Source: Durusdinium trenchii
Lineage: Eukaryota > Sar > Dinophyceae > Suessiales > Symbiodiniaceae
DNA: 64,000 bases
Assembly: GCA_963970005.1 (NCBI GenBank)
Contig: CAXAMN010006635.1
Coordinates: 138,284 to 202,283, forward strand
Reading direction: 5' to 3'
A model generated the notes under the pieces. The model did not search any database, was not told the origin of the DNA, and saw nothing but the letters and a program-made list of their open reading frames with translations. The position numbers were made by a program, and so were the translations under genes. Positions 12,017 through 23,400 of this stretch are shown in pieces. Numbering within the stretch: position 1 is the stretch's first letter; every line of letters begins with the position of its first letter.

Positions 12017-12795
12017 AGGATAGATCGATCCATGTTGGGCCGGAAAAGGCTGTCAACTGGTCAAGCCTGGCTTAAAGAACATGAGCTAGGAATTATAGAA
12101 CATATTATATATACTTCCAAAGAAGGACGGGGCAACATATCCCTATAATGATCGAGAATGAAACTTCAACCTCCGCCTGATGAAAGGAAAGGTGTCCCAT
12201 GCCTGAGAACCGCCTCTATCCCTACAGTCGTCCAGTCTGACCCACTAAAACCTAGTCTTTTACCCCCTTACGACCATCTCCAGTAAAATACGGTCAAACT
12301 GACTGTAGTAGTAGGGTGTGGATATTCGACAGGGATGGACAGGGATGAAGCCCACTTTGAAAGTCGGACCGAACGACGGAACGACGGAACGACCCCACCC
12401 CCATGGCACCACCGTTGAAACTCCACTTCGTAGGGTCCAAATGGAAACTAAGACCAAATGGAAAATCATGTACCTTTCTTGAACACGTTCCACCCCACCT
12501 TCAGAATCTGGGCGGTCGTCTTGGGGCCGAACAATCCCAGACACGTTCTGGGAGTCGGAGGTGGCATATCTACCTTGACCCTCCAGGTAGACAAAGTACC
12601 TGGCAAACTTACCTGTCTTTAGAGGGTTAGACGTCCCATTTTCGCTACTTGAAGTCAGGTCCAGGCACCTGATTTCATTGGGGTGTTCTTTTGGGGGTGA
12701 ATCATAGCTCTATATGGCGTGTCGGAATGCACATGACCAACAAAGGAGAGGCTGGCATGTCTGGGCGGGAAGTACCTCACCTGACTTCAAGCGTC

Positions 12796-12858
12796 CTTGC
12801 TCCGTTCGTAGCGATGCCCTTGTTTCTAGTGGCTTCTTGCTCCGTTCGTAGCGATGCC
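12796..12858. repeat. Direct repeat of 23 bases, period 40
   Basis: CTTGCTCCGTTCGTAGCG plus ATGCC occurs at 12796-12818 and 12836-12858. Diverged versions follow up to 12905 (CCTTGCTGCTAGTAGCGATG). A related set is at 60140-60235 (TTGCTCCTAGTAGTAAGGCC). Confidence 0.78.
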
Positions 12859-13261
12859 AGGAGCCCCGAACGTAGCGTCCTTGCTGCTAGTAGCGATGCC
12901 CTTTGCTTTCAAAAAGGAGACATATGATCTTATAACATTAGGTACTTGTAACATGTACTTGTACCGTTTTCCGAGCCGACGAGCTACGGGTTGACTCCAG
13001 GTACCGGTCTTTGCGGGCAAAAGACCGGGTGGACTGTCATGAGATGTCCCATATTCGAATTCGCGACTTCAATTCAAGTCGGGTTCAGGTAGTGACCCTT
13101 TCGCGCGATGACAACCCATTTTTGCTTTTGCTTGACACCTTCGGCTTTTTCGACCTCTGATCTTCTCAGCGAGGCAAAACCAGATCCATATCCAACATTT
13201 CAGTATTTATGTTGCTTTCATACTCCCAAGATAGGTGGTGCCAACCCATATCCACTCGCCG

Positions 13262-13412
13262 ACGTCTTGCAGCAGGAGGCTTGCAAAGCATGCTCCCACT
13301 GCTGCCCTTTGTCCAAACAGCTGATGGTCGAGTTGTAGCTGATCTCGTTGCGTTGAACTTGCTTGGAGGGCATATCGTTGAAGAGGTGCAATCCTGGAAA
13401 GTCCAATTGCAA
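13262..13412 (-). CDS. PPR-repeat exon
   Basis: The minus strand encodes DFPGLHLFNDMPSKQVQRNE, the helix B and linker of one repeat, followed by I-S-Y-N-S-T-I-S-C-L-D-K-G-Q-Q-W-E-H-A-L-Q-A, helix A, turn and helix B of the next. The spacing is normal for PPR. Splice sites were not fixed. Confidence 0.73.
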
Positions 13413-14837
13413 CGAACAAAACAACTGCATGGTTCTTTCAAGTATTAATGATGAAGGAAAGTTACATACCTACCTCCAGCACAATTGTTTATTTGGTTAG
13501 ATAATGTCTCCTTTGCAAATGAAAGCTGAAGAAGGGGCCACCTCCACTTCCACCCATGTTTGAATCAAGGGTGTATATCTGGGGGAATGACGGGAACCTT
13601 CCAGGGGCTTGCTTAGTCTTGAACCCTTCCTTGAAGAGAGGATGTTTTACCCTCCACAGTCAGGCCACTTAAGATCTCATTTATACCAGCTGCTTCCAAG
13701 GGGTCAGCAATGGACAACCTGGTATCGATGGAATGTTGAGCGAGCGAATTCAAGGATGGATTTTCACAAACACATCCCAAGCTTGGCCAGGCTCATATCC
13801 TCTCACGCACCTCATCATTTGACCAGTTTCTACAAGATCCAGGCACCAACTGTGTCAAAATATGGGCTCAGGTCAAATCCTTTCGCAGGGCTATTCCCCG
13901 GCTCAGCTCCGGGGCGCAACAGTCTGACCAACAGTTGAGTTGCCGATAGGGCAGTGGGGCAAAAACAGGGAGGCTCCTGGTTGACCCGTGAAAATGAACA
14001 AATGCCATGATCCCTACGGAACAGATGGGGCCCTGGGAAGGTCATCAGATTTCTCTCTTGGCAGGTCGGAATCCAAGGCCATTCCGCATGGGAGGGTAGA
14101 CCAGGGAGGACACAGGCACAATCCCTTCACGAAACACATATATACCTCGACCTGGATCTTGAAAGGGCCTAATTTGTTGGTCCGATGCATTGTGAAACAG
14201 GGCTCAAAGATGCCGTTTCAGGGGTTGCAAACATGTGCCCCAAATCCATGGAGGAAAAAAGAAACAATTTGGATGCTGAATATCCAGGAAACATGTTAAC
14301 CTCTCCACCAGCAGGTGCAATGTCGGGGTGCCGAACTTGGTGCAATGTCGGGTGCCCAACTGGGTGCACATGCTTCATTATCCACTCACTTAGGGACTAA
14401 AAACAATTAAAAACATCTAACAACCACCCCTTTGTGACTCCTGGCAGTTCTTTCTTCCTGTTTCTTCTGTTTCTTCTGTTTGAACCGTTTCCCTGCTTCA
14501 TCCTGGAGGGTCTAAACCCAACATCAGAAATCCACCAGTCACCTTTCACATCATGTGTTTCGCACACCCAAACCTTTCTCCGCCACCGATCAGTCCCAGT
14601 TCTGGGGGCCATCCTGGCCTAACAGGTGGTGAACCTGGGCACCAGGAAACACCTCGACTGGATGGTATAGGGCACTTGTGGATCTCCATTGGACACCACT
14701 TTCAAGGACCAGGGCCTGCCGGGGGGCAGTGATTCAATGCATCCTGGTGCTCTCAAGATTCTCAAGATACGCGCAGTCGCTCGTCCAGAAATCAGGAAAC
14801 CGTTTCGCCCAAGTCCCCCGCTTTTCCCCTCATGATC

Positions 14838-14932
14838 ACCAAAGGCTCCATACTCCCAGCCTGTACCCCTTGTACAGGCACTGATAGCTGCACTGCAGCT
14901 GAAGACGTTCGGCTGAATCCTCGCAAGGAGTT
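14838..14932 (-). CDS. PPR-repeat exon
   Basis: Minus-strand translation gives LLARIQPNVFSCSAAISACT followed by R-G-T-G-W-E-Y-G-A-F-G. I-Q-P-N-V-F-S-x-S-A-A-I-S-A-C is a textbook dinoflagellate PPR helix A; the second helix is partly lost in this frame. The exon at 15105-15195 lies about 170 bases upstream. Confidence 0.68.
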
Positions 14933-15104
14933 GCGCAGTCGCGAGTGGACTGAGCCACATGTTCTCTTGTTGGTGCAAGAGGGCTCCGTTTTGGATTTCC
15001 GGTTTCGGTTCACTGCCTGAAATGTGGGTGGTTTGCCAGGGGGTCTATCCCTACCTTCTCTTTCGGATGTGCTTTCTTTGAGCCCATCCAGGACAAGGAA
15101 ATCT

Positions 15105-15195
15105 CGCCCGTCTCCTTGGCATCTCGATCAGCTCGGCAGCCACTTGCCATTGGGACACCCGCCCGCAAGCGGCAATGGCAGCCTGAGGTGGTTTG
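15105..15195 (-). CDS. PPR-repeat exon
   Basis: The minus strand reads PQAAIAACGRVSQWQVAAEL followed by I-E-M-P-R-R-R-A-R. A-A-I-A-A-C-G-R-V-S-Q-W-Q-V-A-A-E-L is a PPR repeat with the usual C-x-x-x-x-Q-W spacing. It is short and lacks the start of helix A, which should lie in an upstream exon. Confidence 0.6.
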
Positions 15196-16004
15196 GACCC
15201 GAAGACGTCTTTGGCCTCCAGTTCACACCCCCATGGAAAATGGACATTGACTGTGACATGACCCTATTAAGTTATAAGCAAAGGCACAACCTGTAGCTAT
15301 TTTCTGAGGTCACGAATTGAGACTCCAGGTAGCCACCTTAGTTAAAACATGGGAGTTACAAATTTGTATATGGAGGGGCTCCACATACAACATGTAATTA
15401 TCGACGGACAGGTCGGAAGGGGACCCTCCCTGAAACAACAATCATGGAGGTGAAAAACGGCCTGCTGTTGGCAAAAGGAAAGACGCCTTCCTTTTTGATG
15501 GGGCCATGTTCAGTTGCATGTTTGTTGGAGGGAAATCAGGAATAAGGTCAGAATATATTGTCATGATTTTGAGATCGACACCTCGAAAACAATCAAATAC
15601 AATTTAAAGAATTGGTGAATCACTTGTAGCCACAAAGCCCTTGATGAAGGGATGTCATTAATTCACCTCTCCCTTGGAGGCTAAGTGCCAAACAACCCTC
15701 CGTGGGTCCTGTCTCAACCAGTCCGCTGATGCATTTGCTTTTCAACTCTTGACTGCGCAGTCCGGTGTCACGTCTGTGTTACTCTTGTTGGGTGCGACCG
15801 TCCTCCCGTCCGTCCGTCCGAACTTCCGGTGCCTCCGTCCGTCCTCGCCCAGGGATGGTCAGAAGTTGAGGCGACCCCGTCTCGACCGTCTCTGCGTCAC
15901 CTGCGAACCGAAGCCGCGGCGGCGATCGGGGCCGATCGGAGCCGGTGAAGATCGGAGCTTGGGCAAGCCAAGGCAATCAATAGTATAGGGACTTGATCCC
16001 TTCA

Positions 16005-16158
16005 AATCACGTAACAGAAGTTTGGCCATGAAGCAACCAAGTGCTTCCAGTGTTTTCATGTGCTTTGCTCCAAGTGCTCGGAATGCCAAGTGACAAATCT
16101 CCAGAAGGCGTGGGACCAACTCGGGCTTCTTCTTCACGAGGGCATGCAGTAGCTCACT
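16005..16158 (-). CDS. Helical exon resembling kinesin-light-chain type TPR
   Basis: Minus-strand translation gives LLHALVKKKPELVPRLLEIC, then H-L-A-F-R-A-L-G-A-K-H-M-K-T-L-E-A-L-G-C-F-M-A-K-L-L. The A-L-G-x-x-H-x-x-T-L-x-x-L spacing is that of TPR repeats of the kinesin light chain type. An acceptor (ctcatag) lies just above 16158 and a plausible donor (gttacg) below 16005. It is also on the minus strand but is not a PPR repeat, so it may belong to a different gene. No second repeat was found nearby. Confidence 0.42.
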
Positions 16159-16329
16159 TCTATGAGACATGGGCAGGCCAGGCACAATGGAGCCTTTGTC
16201 CGGTGGAGTTACACTCCAAACCATCATGGACGGAGATGAAAGGCACTGGGGTCTTCCATGTTTCTCTAGGATAAGGGAGTCCTGGTCAGCTTCCATATGT
16301 GCTGGAGGGAGGGTACACCTATAAGAGAC

Positions 16330-18600
16330 TTTCCAAAGTGCTCACATACCTCTTGAGAAATCTCTTTCATGTTGAAGCACTCCTATAGAAGAGACTAATT
16401 TTTGGCCCAACACCAATCACATTCTGTTCAATCACGTGACAGGGTGCATAAAGTGACAGTTCGTACCCCGGAAACTGGGTACAAGTGTCTGTTTTAGAGG
16501 GTCATTTACCATTTTCCAGGTTAAGAAATGCAGGGTCTACTAGGTAGATGTGAATTTTCTGTTGCTAGGGGTCCCTTGTTCGGATGAGCTCCAAGCGAGA
16601 ACAAACATGCCAACAAACCTGGAGAAAAGATCATATTTGTTTTCTTAAAACATTCAAAACTGAATCAACAGGGGCCTGCAAGACCAATCACTGCATGGCT
16701 CCATGTTCTTTTGACATACTAATTTATTGCGTGGTTTAGTCTTTTGGTGCCGTGTTTGGTTCTGAATATCTATGAACCAATGTGAAACACTTGTATTATA
16801 AGAATCCTTCTTGTGTTCCTCAATTCAGGGCTTGTCTAGGAGATCGCAAATACAATCTGCAGTCGTAGATCTTTCCCTCGAGTCAATCAAAGAAGGCTTG
16901 GCAATCAAACACAACCAAAAATGATTTGCTTTGCAGATCAATGATCCTTACCATCCAGAATAAACTGGCCAGGGCACGCAATCGCTCCCGGGTAAGCTCG
17001 GACGGCGCACTCAGGCATGAGATGACCTCATGACGAAGAAGTGTTTGTAAATGCGTCGCTGTGCATCATACCACAAAGGCATCTGTTGAAATGGAATACC
17101 GCCGACAGTGAAAGACGCGAACTCCGAATCAACGTCATCCGTGGTAGATTTGGACGAATACCATCTGCATATCTGCACCATGGGAAAAAGACCCACGTTC
17201 ACCTTCACAGATGTTGAAGGGGTTGCAGGTCGACTGGAGACCCGTCCAGACCTGTCCACAAGTGCTTTCATGACCTTCAACACCCGAGAGCAATGATGAA
17301 AACCATGATAAAACGTTAGATCTGTTTTCTTCCAAACACTCCGTGTACGTAGCATGAGCTAGTTAAAATCTTAACAGGCTCACGGGTTGCACATGGTTGA
17401 CATGCCCATCGGGTAAGAGCTGCCGCCAAAGAGATGTCATTTGTCTTTATCTAATCAGTGAAATACGCTTTGTCACAGCACATCCGATGTATACATATAT
17501 ATATATAGATATATACATATTTAGATAGAATTCAAACCCCACCGTGCATGAAAGTTGCAAACAAACTTCATTTCACTGGGGAAGCTCCAGGCTAAGATGC
17601 TCTCCTGATGCTTTTCTTGTGTTTTGCATTATTTATCATGAATGTGAGTGACACATCAATACATGCATGTGACGTCAATTCACGGCCATCTCCCCTAGAT
17701 GGGGAGGAGTGGCAATGTTGCTGGCAAAAAATGAGAACATGACATACACAAATAGGTGTTGATATGTGTTAATCAATTACTTTTCAGAAGTCTTGCAAAC
17801 GTCTTCACAACGAGGCTATCACAGAAACTCCAAATTGATTCATGAACAACTGGATTCTTCCTAGAATCGGGAGGAACATGGACTTTCAGTCAGTGCGGGC
17901 TATATAGTTAATGAGGGATACAACAAAAACAAACTTCAAGACTCACTCGGAGTTGAGTGAGCCTTCAGGACAATTATCGATCCGACCGTGCTGCCGAGAA
18001 GCAGCCCGGACCAATTCCCGTGGCCGTAGCATGGGGAATCCATGGAGGATGAAACCAGGTGCTTGTGCAAAACAGCTTGGCTGCGATCACCAACCTATCA
18101 CACGTACCCGGACTCCAAATATCGAGTCCATTGACATCGGACTCCCAAACCAGTCCGATGTTTCTCTACCAAAACCACGTCGTTTTCGACGCGTGCACAC
18201 GTTTTCGGAGAGGTCCGGTCGAACAGGTCGAGTCAGGGTCAGCCCGGTTCGCACCGAGCGGCTTTTGCTCGGATTTGGCACTAACCAGGGTACCACTTCA
18301 GAATTGAAGTACTTTGTGTTGCTTTTGTATGGTTGAGCTGGTTTTGTCTCAAATCCTCAGTAAAAGCATGGTTGTTTGGTAAAACACATGTCAGTCATGC
18401 TTGTTGGAATATCAGTGGGGCTAGATCCTTCGGTGCTATGAATCCAAAACACTGCCAACAACGGAAGCTGGCACTCTCTCTCCCAGTGCAACAACTCTTC
18501 GGTGGAAACAAATAAACAAGGGAAGCTGAACACCAAATGGTTCTCTCGGCAGTGGGAGGAGGTCAAGAGCCATCGTTCGAACCACACCAGGTCAGCTCTC
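16330..18600. other. AT-richer stretch without a convincing gene
   Basis: Composition becomes more AT-rich, especially 17440-17900, with a TA/GATATA run near 17495-17525. A minus-strand open frame at 17011-17355 has no recognisable pattern. Nothing else was supported. Confidence 0.45.
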
Positions 18601-18605
18601 GCCCC

Positions 18606-18690
18606 CTCGGCCGAAAAGCTCGCGCCCGTCGCATGTTTTGAACTCACGCATGAGTTCCAGCAACTGCAAGGCTCCTCGCCTGGGCGACTC
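18606..18690 (-). CDS. PPR helix-B exon fragment
   Basis: The minus strand encodes SPRRGALQLLELMREFKTCD. G-A-L-Q-L-L-E-L-M-R is the helix B pattern of a PPR repeat, but the matching helix A was not seen directly upstream, where a three-copy 10-base tandem repeat (18692-18726) lies. It may be the 3' part of a broken repeat. Confidence 0.42.
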
Positions 18691-18691
18691 G

Positions 18692-18726
18692 AAGACCGTT
18701 CCAGACCGTTCCAGACCGTTCCAGAC
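18692..18726. repeat. 10-base tandem repeat GACCGTTCCA
   Basis: Three to four head-to-tail copies of GACCGTTCCA directly upstream, on the minus strand, of the PPR fragment at 18606-18690. Confidence 0.82.
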
Positions 18727-18829
18727 CAGCGCAGGAGGCTTTTGGGGTGGAGGTCCCGAAGAGAACTGACATGGGACTGCCCAAGGTTCGTGGGGGGGTA
18801 TGATGACTTGCCAACCCAAACCTTACATG

Positions 18830-18905
18830 GGACTGGCCTATACCTATACATTGAGGTGGTTTGAGGGGGTCAATATAGGCATATATTCCATACATGGAGT
18901 GCTTG
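18830..18905. repeat. MITE family 3 copy
   Basis: In reverse orientation it carries CATGGAGTGCTTGGGT at one end and GGTTTGAGGGGGTCAATATA in the middle, with TATACATTGAGGTGG. These are the diverged arms and loop of the 42007-42098 element. Confidence 0.6.
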
Positions 18906-19437
18906 GGTCAGGACAAAAAAGAACACACATGCATGGAGAAAACAACAGCATCGAAGTTGCACCGATGGTCGAAGACATTGGACGGAAGTTCTCGAGATCC
19001 ACGTCCAGCACATCACCCGCGAAAGGGAGGGTGGCAGTGGATCCATAAGAAATGTTACCCTTCAGTTGCCACCTAGAAAAATGGCACATGACGCATCATG
19101 GCCCCAAACAACAAACAGGAATGGGGGCCCATTTTCGGAGGTACGAACAGCTCTTACAGGGACCGCCAAGTGGCAGGCAATTGACTTGTGGGCCAACTGG
19201 GCACCAATTTTTCAGGGGAACAGTCCGACATGCTCGGTGCCAGCCTGCAGGGGATGAAAGGCCTTGGTGGCTTAGCTAAGTCCACTGTCGAAGCCATGGT
19301 CCCGGAAAGTTCGTGGGGAGGAAAACACCCCTGGGACATCTCCAGTGGCATCCGTTCTGAACGCCCTCGCATCAGACGAAGCGGGCGACGCCAGGGCGAC
19401 GCCCCCAGCAACAGCAGCTGGAGCCAAAGGCAAAACT

Positions 19438-19545
19438 TCCACCGGCAAGATGCCATTGATTCCCTTTCTCGCATGCACTGATTGCTGCACTGAAGCTCAC
19501 TTCGTTAGGTACCACTCCACGGGCAATCCTGAGCCCACGAGTTAG
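19438..19545 (-). CDS. PPR-repeat exon
   Basis: Minus-strand translation gives RGVVPNEVSFSAAISACEKG followed by N-Q-W-H-L-A-G-G-S-F. This is a strong PPR helix A with V-P-N-E-V-S-F and the E-K-G-x-Q-W turn; helix B is diverged. It is the last PPR exon seen before the exon-dense block that starts near 20.3 kb. Confidence 0.72.
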
Positions 19546-20289
19546 CCCAGTCCGGCACAATTGAAACAGGTCAAGAAGCGGAAAACCGGACGAGTTCCTT
19601 CTGTCGGATGAAGTGACATTGGGCAAGCCGTTGAACATGACCTCTAGATGCCATAATCAAACTTTCTACAGTACCTGGAAGGGGTCTAGGGTATCTGTCA
19701 CCTATTTGCGGAATATGAGATCGTTGATAGAGGAAGAAAAGCAAATTCCAAATCCGCAAAACCGTTAAACAGTTAAACCCTACTAAACTGGTCATCGGAG
19801 GTTTGCTCAACATAGTCACAGGACACTAGTGCCACTTTATCCCTAGGGATCCCAAACACACGCTCAGGCGATGATTCACAATGTATTCCTTTGTGATCAG
19901 GTTTCAGGGATGGTTTTGCACCGAGACAGTGCTCACAAGAAACGGGAAAACCACATTCCAGAAACTCCCTTCCACCAGCCCAAGCACAGGCCTCACTCGT
20001 AGTGCATGGTTGTTTTCCTTTGCGATGCCATAGCTACGCATTCACTGAAGCAAGAATATTTGGCCATCCTTGGGTATCCAAATAGTTTATTGGTAGAATT
20101 TAAGTGAAAGTTTTGGTACTAGCACCCCTGATGGCTCCCCAAGTGAAACATGGCATGAATTAGTCATCGTCACTGCAGAAGGCATCCCAATGAGCAAGGT
20201 TCTGGTGATTCTTTTGCCTGAGCAGGGTCGACAAATATAATCTAAAGCACATAAAGAACACATGGTGGATATCAAAACATAAAGAACAC

Positions 20290-20453
20290 ATAAAGAGCAC
20301 ATACAGGCTTGCCAGGTCCACCAAATGACCCCATGTAAAACCGCTTCAAAGCGATATGTTCCACTTTGGAGTTGTTGGCGGATCTGCAAACAATGGACAT
20401 GCGTCCTATGAAGTCCTCCGGTTTGTAACCACTGAAGAACCCGGCGTTGTAAC
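20290..20453 (-). CDS. Gene A last exon
   Basis: The acceptor accagctcag precedes 20453. It encodes YNAGFFSGYKPEDFIGRMSI, then V-E-H-I-A-L-K-R-F-Y-M-G-S-F-G-G-P-G-K. The Y-N-x-x-F-F-x-x-Y-K-x-E-D-F-I-G pattern is the expected C-terminal element of the family. The exact stop is uncertain because the frame stays open down to about 20090. Confidence 0.58.
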
Positions 20454-23400
20454 CTGAGCTGGTGGTGGAAGTCTTGGCCCCTGCGATCTAGGAACCACTT
20501 AGGGGTCTTCAAAATGGTTTTAAAAATTCTTCTGAAGGTTTATGTGGATCCACAGGGAGCTATAGTTTTTGTAGAGGACACCGCAAAAAGTGGCACCCCA
20601 AGAATGGGTTCACATTAAACGAAGAAAGCACCAAGTCATTCCAAATTGGGCCACGCAGCACTCCAAGTATTGTTGGAAAGCTAGCTCCTGCCAAGCCTTG
20701 CTACTAGCTGGATGGCAAAACAGAAAGAGATAACATGTTCTTTCCCAACAGACCCAAAACAGTTATCTTTAAACAAGGAACATGCAATTTGGGTCTGCTC
20801 GGGAAAAGCAGCTCACCAGCTTGCACCGCCATGTTGGACAAGATTGCATAGCTAACAAGGCACTTTTCCGAGGTATCCAATAAATCTTGGGCCTCCTCTT
20901 CTGTCAAATACCTCGGGAGAAGCTCTGCCTTGCGGTGCCATTCAGCTGCATAGAACCTTAATCCCAAGTCAAGACACCACTCTTCAGCCCCCGAAGCACT
21001 GCTCAGAAATAAAAACAATGCTGGGTATTAAACATGTTCTAATGACCCATAAGTCACACGTATCTGTGCTAGTTCAATCAAAGCAGCGCAACCGACGCCA
21101 AGAGAGGCAACCATTTGTCGTGGGGGTCAGCCTTTGCAAACTCAATCGTTTCCTCGCATAGCCAGGCCACCACACATCTCGCCTCAGCGTGAGGCCCGAC
21201 ATGTAAACAAATTAGAAAAACCACACACCCTTTTAGGCATCCACAAACTTTCTCAGAATGTGTTTGTGGATATTGGCCACCCGTAGTCAAAAGGAGCCTA
21301 CATAGCATATCATATATACCATCCAACACTTTGGCTGGAGGACACCCTCTAGGGATCCCCACACCTCTTCCCATGAGGTCAAACACCACAATTAACAACC
21401 TTAGGCTAGGAGGCCTTATCACCTAGTTTTCCCAGGTCTTTGTGCACATCTGGATTGTTGCATATTAATGCCAAGGGTTGTCAAACAAAAAAACTCAACT
21501 ATGAATAGGGCCTAGATGCGTTCCAGGCCTTGGCCTGGAGTTCAGGCCAGGGATGCTGCTTGGACTTAAGTCGCCACGGCTTCAGCTTCGGCATGGAATG
21601 CCTCAGACTTCACAGATGAAGTAGTACATCACATCAATGTTTCATGTAACATGTGTTGGGCTTTTCGGTAAGCAGTGTGAGCTTGTAGAAGGCAGTTTGT
21701 CAGAAGACATGCACCCCCTGAACACAAACCACTTGTTAAATTTGTTAAATCAAATCAGGTGAAGTGCTGAACTTTGTGTGTGCGAGCCCATGACCGGAAG
21801 GAGTCATAGCATATGAGAAGCCTGTCCGATTCACTAAGGCCAAATCCACCAAACACATTGTACTCCAAGAGTTTTTTCAGGATAGACCCACATATCCATA
21901 AGTCAGCGCCCAAGTTGATCGTATGCATGCCATCCCATTTCACCATCTCCATCTTGAAAGATGGTAAGCGGAGTAGTGGGCCTTGGCTGGCAATGTCAGC
22001 AAATCCACAAGGCCTGTTTGCACCATGCAGAAAATGCAGGTAAACAACAAAAGAAACTAATACAACCTATTCTGTTCAATGAACCAAGTGTCTTTGCACA
22101 CCTCTCTTGACACATTCCTGCAGAAAGCTCTCCGTGCTGTGGCGGAACTTGCTGTGTAGCAATCCTGGGGCCTCAAAGTATTTGGGCGCAGTGGCCCTGC
22201 AACAGTGGCATATCTCATTGCAAAGGTAATACTTCTGGAGCTGTAGCCACTCCTTGCACATGAAAACTCTGCTTTGGAAAGTATTATCTCTTAGACCACC
22301 CTAGGGATCCAAGTACCTTCTCAGAAGGTGATTGGAGGCACTGTTATGTAGATTTGGAGGGTCCAAGTACCTTATCCCTAGGGATCCAAGTACCTTCTCA
22401 GGTGCTTGGACCCTCCAAACCCATAACAGTGCCTCCAATCACCTTCTGAGAAGGTACTTGGATCCCTAGCTTCTGAGAAGGTACTTGGATCCCTAGGGTG
22501 GTCTAAACAATGAAAGTAAAGATTCTTTGTGGGAAAACGATTGAAATCAAGCAGAGGAATCTTTTTGCCATTTCCAATCTCCGCGGATTTCAGTAACTGC
22601 ATATCGAACTGCAGGTTTGCCAGCTTCTATGGTCACCCCATCATAGTACAAACCATGAAGCGACTGCACAACCTGAGCCACAGCCATGGATGGGAAGTGT
22701 TGATTTTGGCAACGTGTTCCTGCTCCTTGGCCTTTTTTGGCCGTGAGAAGTGGTTGGGGGAAATCAGGAACCAAACTCACATTTTATATAAAATGTGACT
22801 AGGCCACTGCATCCAGGAGTGCGTGGACTGTTTGCCAGCCAGCATTGATTTCCTAGCTGGAAGTGAGGGACCCCTGAACCAACATGTAGGAATACACAAT
22901 CTTCAACTGGGGTTTAAACAAAAAGTTAAACACCTTTTGGTCAAGAATCAGTCCGACAAAGACATAGAGGATAGCAGCACTCAATACTGTTCTTTCTCGG
23001 GTCAACCACACAGCCGCAAGCTATCAGCAAGATCTCTTCCCCATTTTCCCGGAATTCAGCTTCATCACCCCACAGCCATATTGGTACGTGTTGTTGCTCC
23101 GGGCTGATTTGTGCTAAAGGTGATCCTCGACTGGCAAGATGCTGCCAGTACTCTTTGACCTCCCTCTCATCAACTTTGGGCCAATCTGAGACCACATTAT
23201 GAGGCAATACCAGTGGATGCTTCCTTCCAGGGGAGGCAAATGCCTAAATTCAAAAACCATTGCTAGTGAAAACTTTGTGGGTTCCCTAGCCGTCCTGATT
23301 TCCACACCGTTGATCCCGCGAGTTGTTTGTAGGGGCACGTCGATCCAATCAATCTCTACCTCCAGGGCCCAGGAACCCAACCCCACACCTGAAACACATC

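Noticed and set aside
17011-17355. Minus-strand open frame of 114 codons near the left end of the exon-dense block
   Set aside because: Three overlapping frames are open, none with a recognisable pattern or clear splice sites; it could still be a distant 3' exon of gene A.
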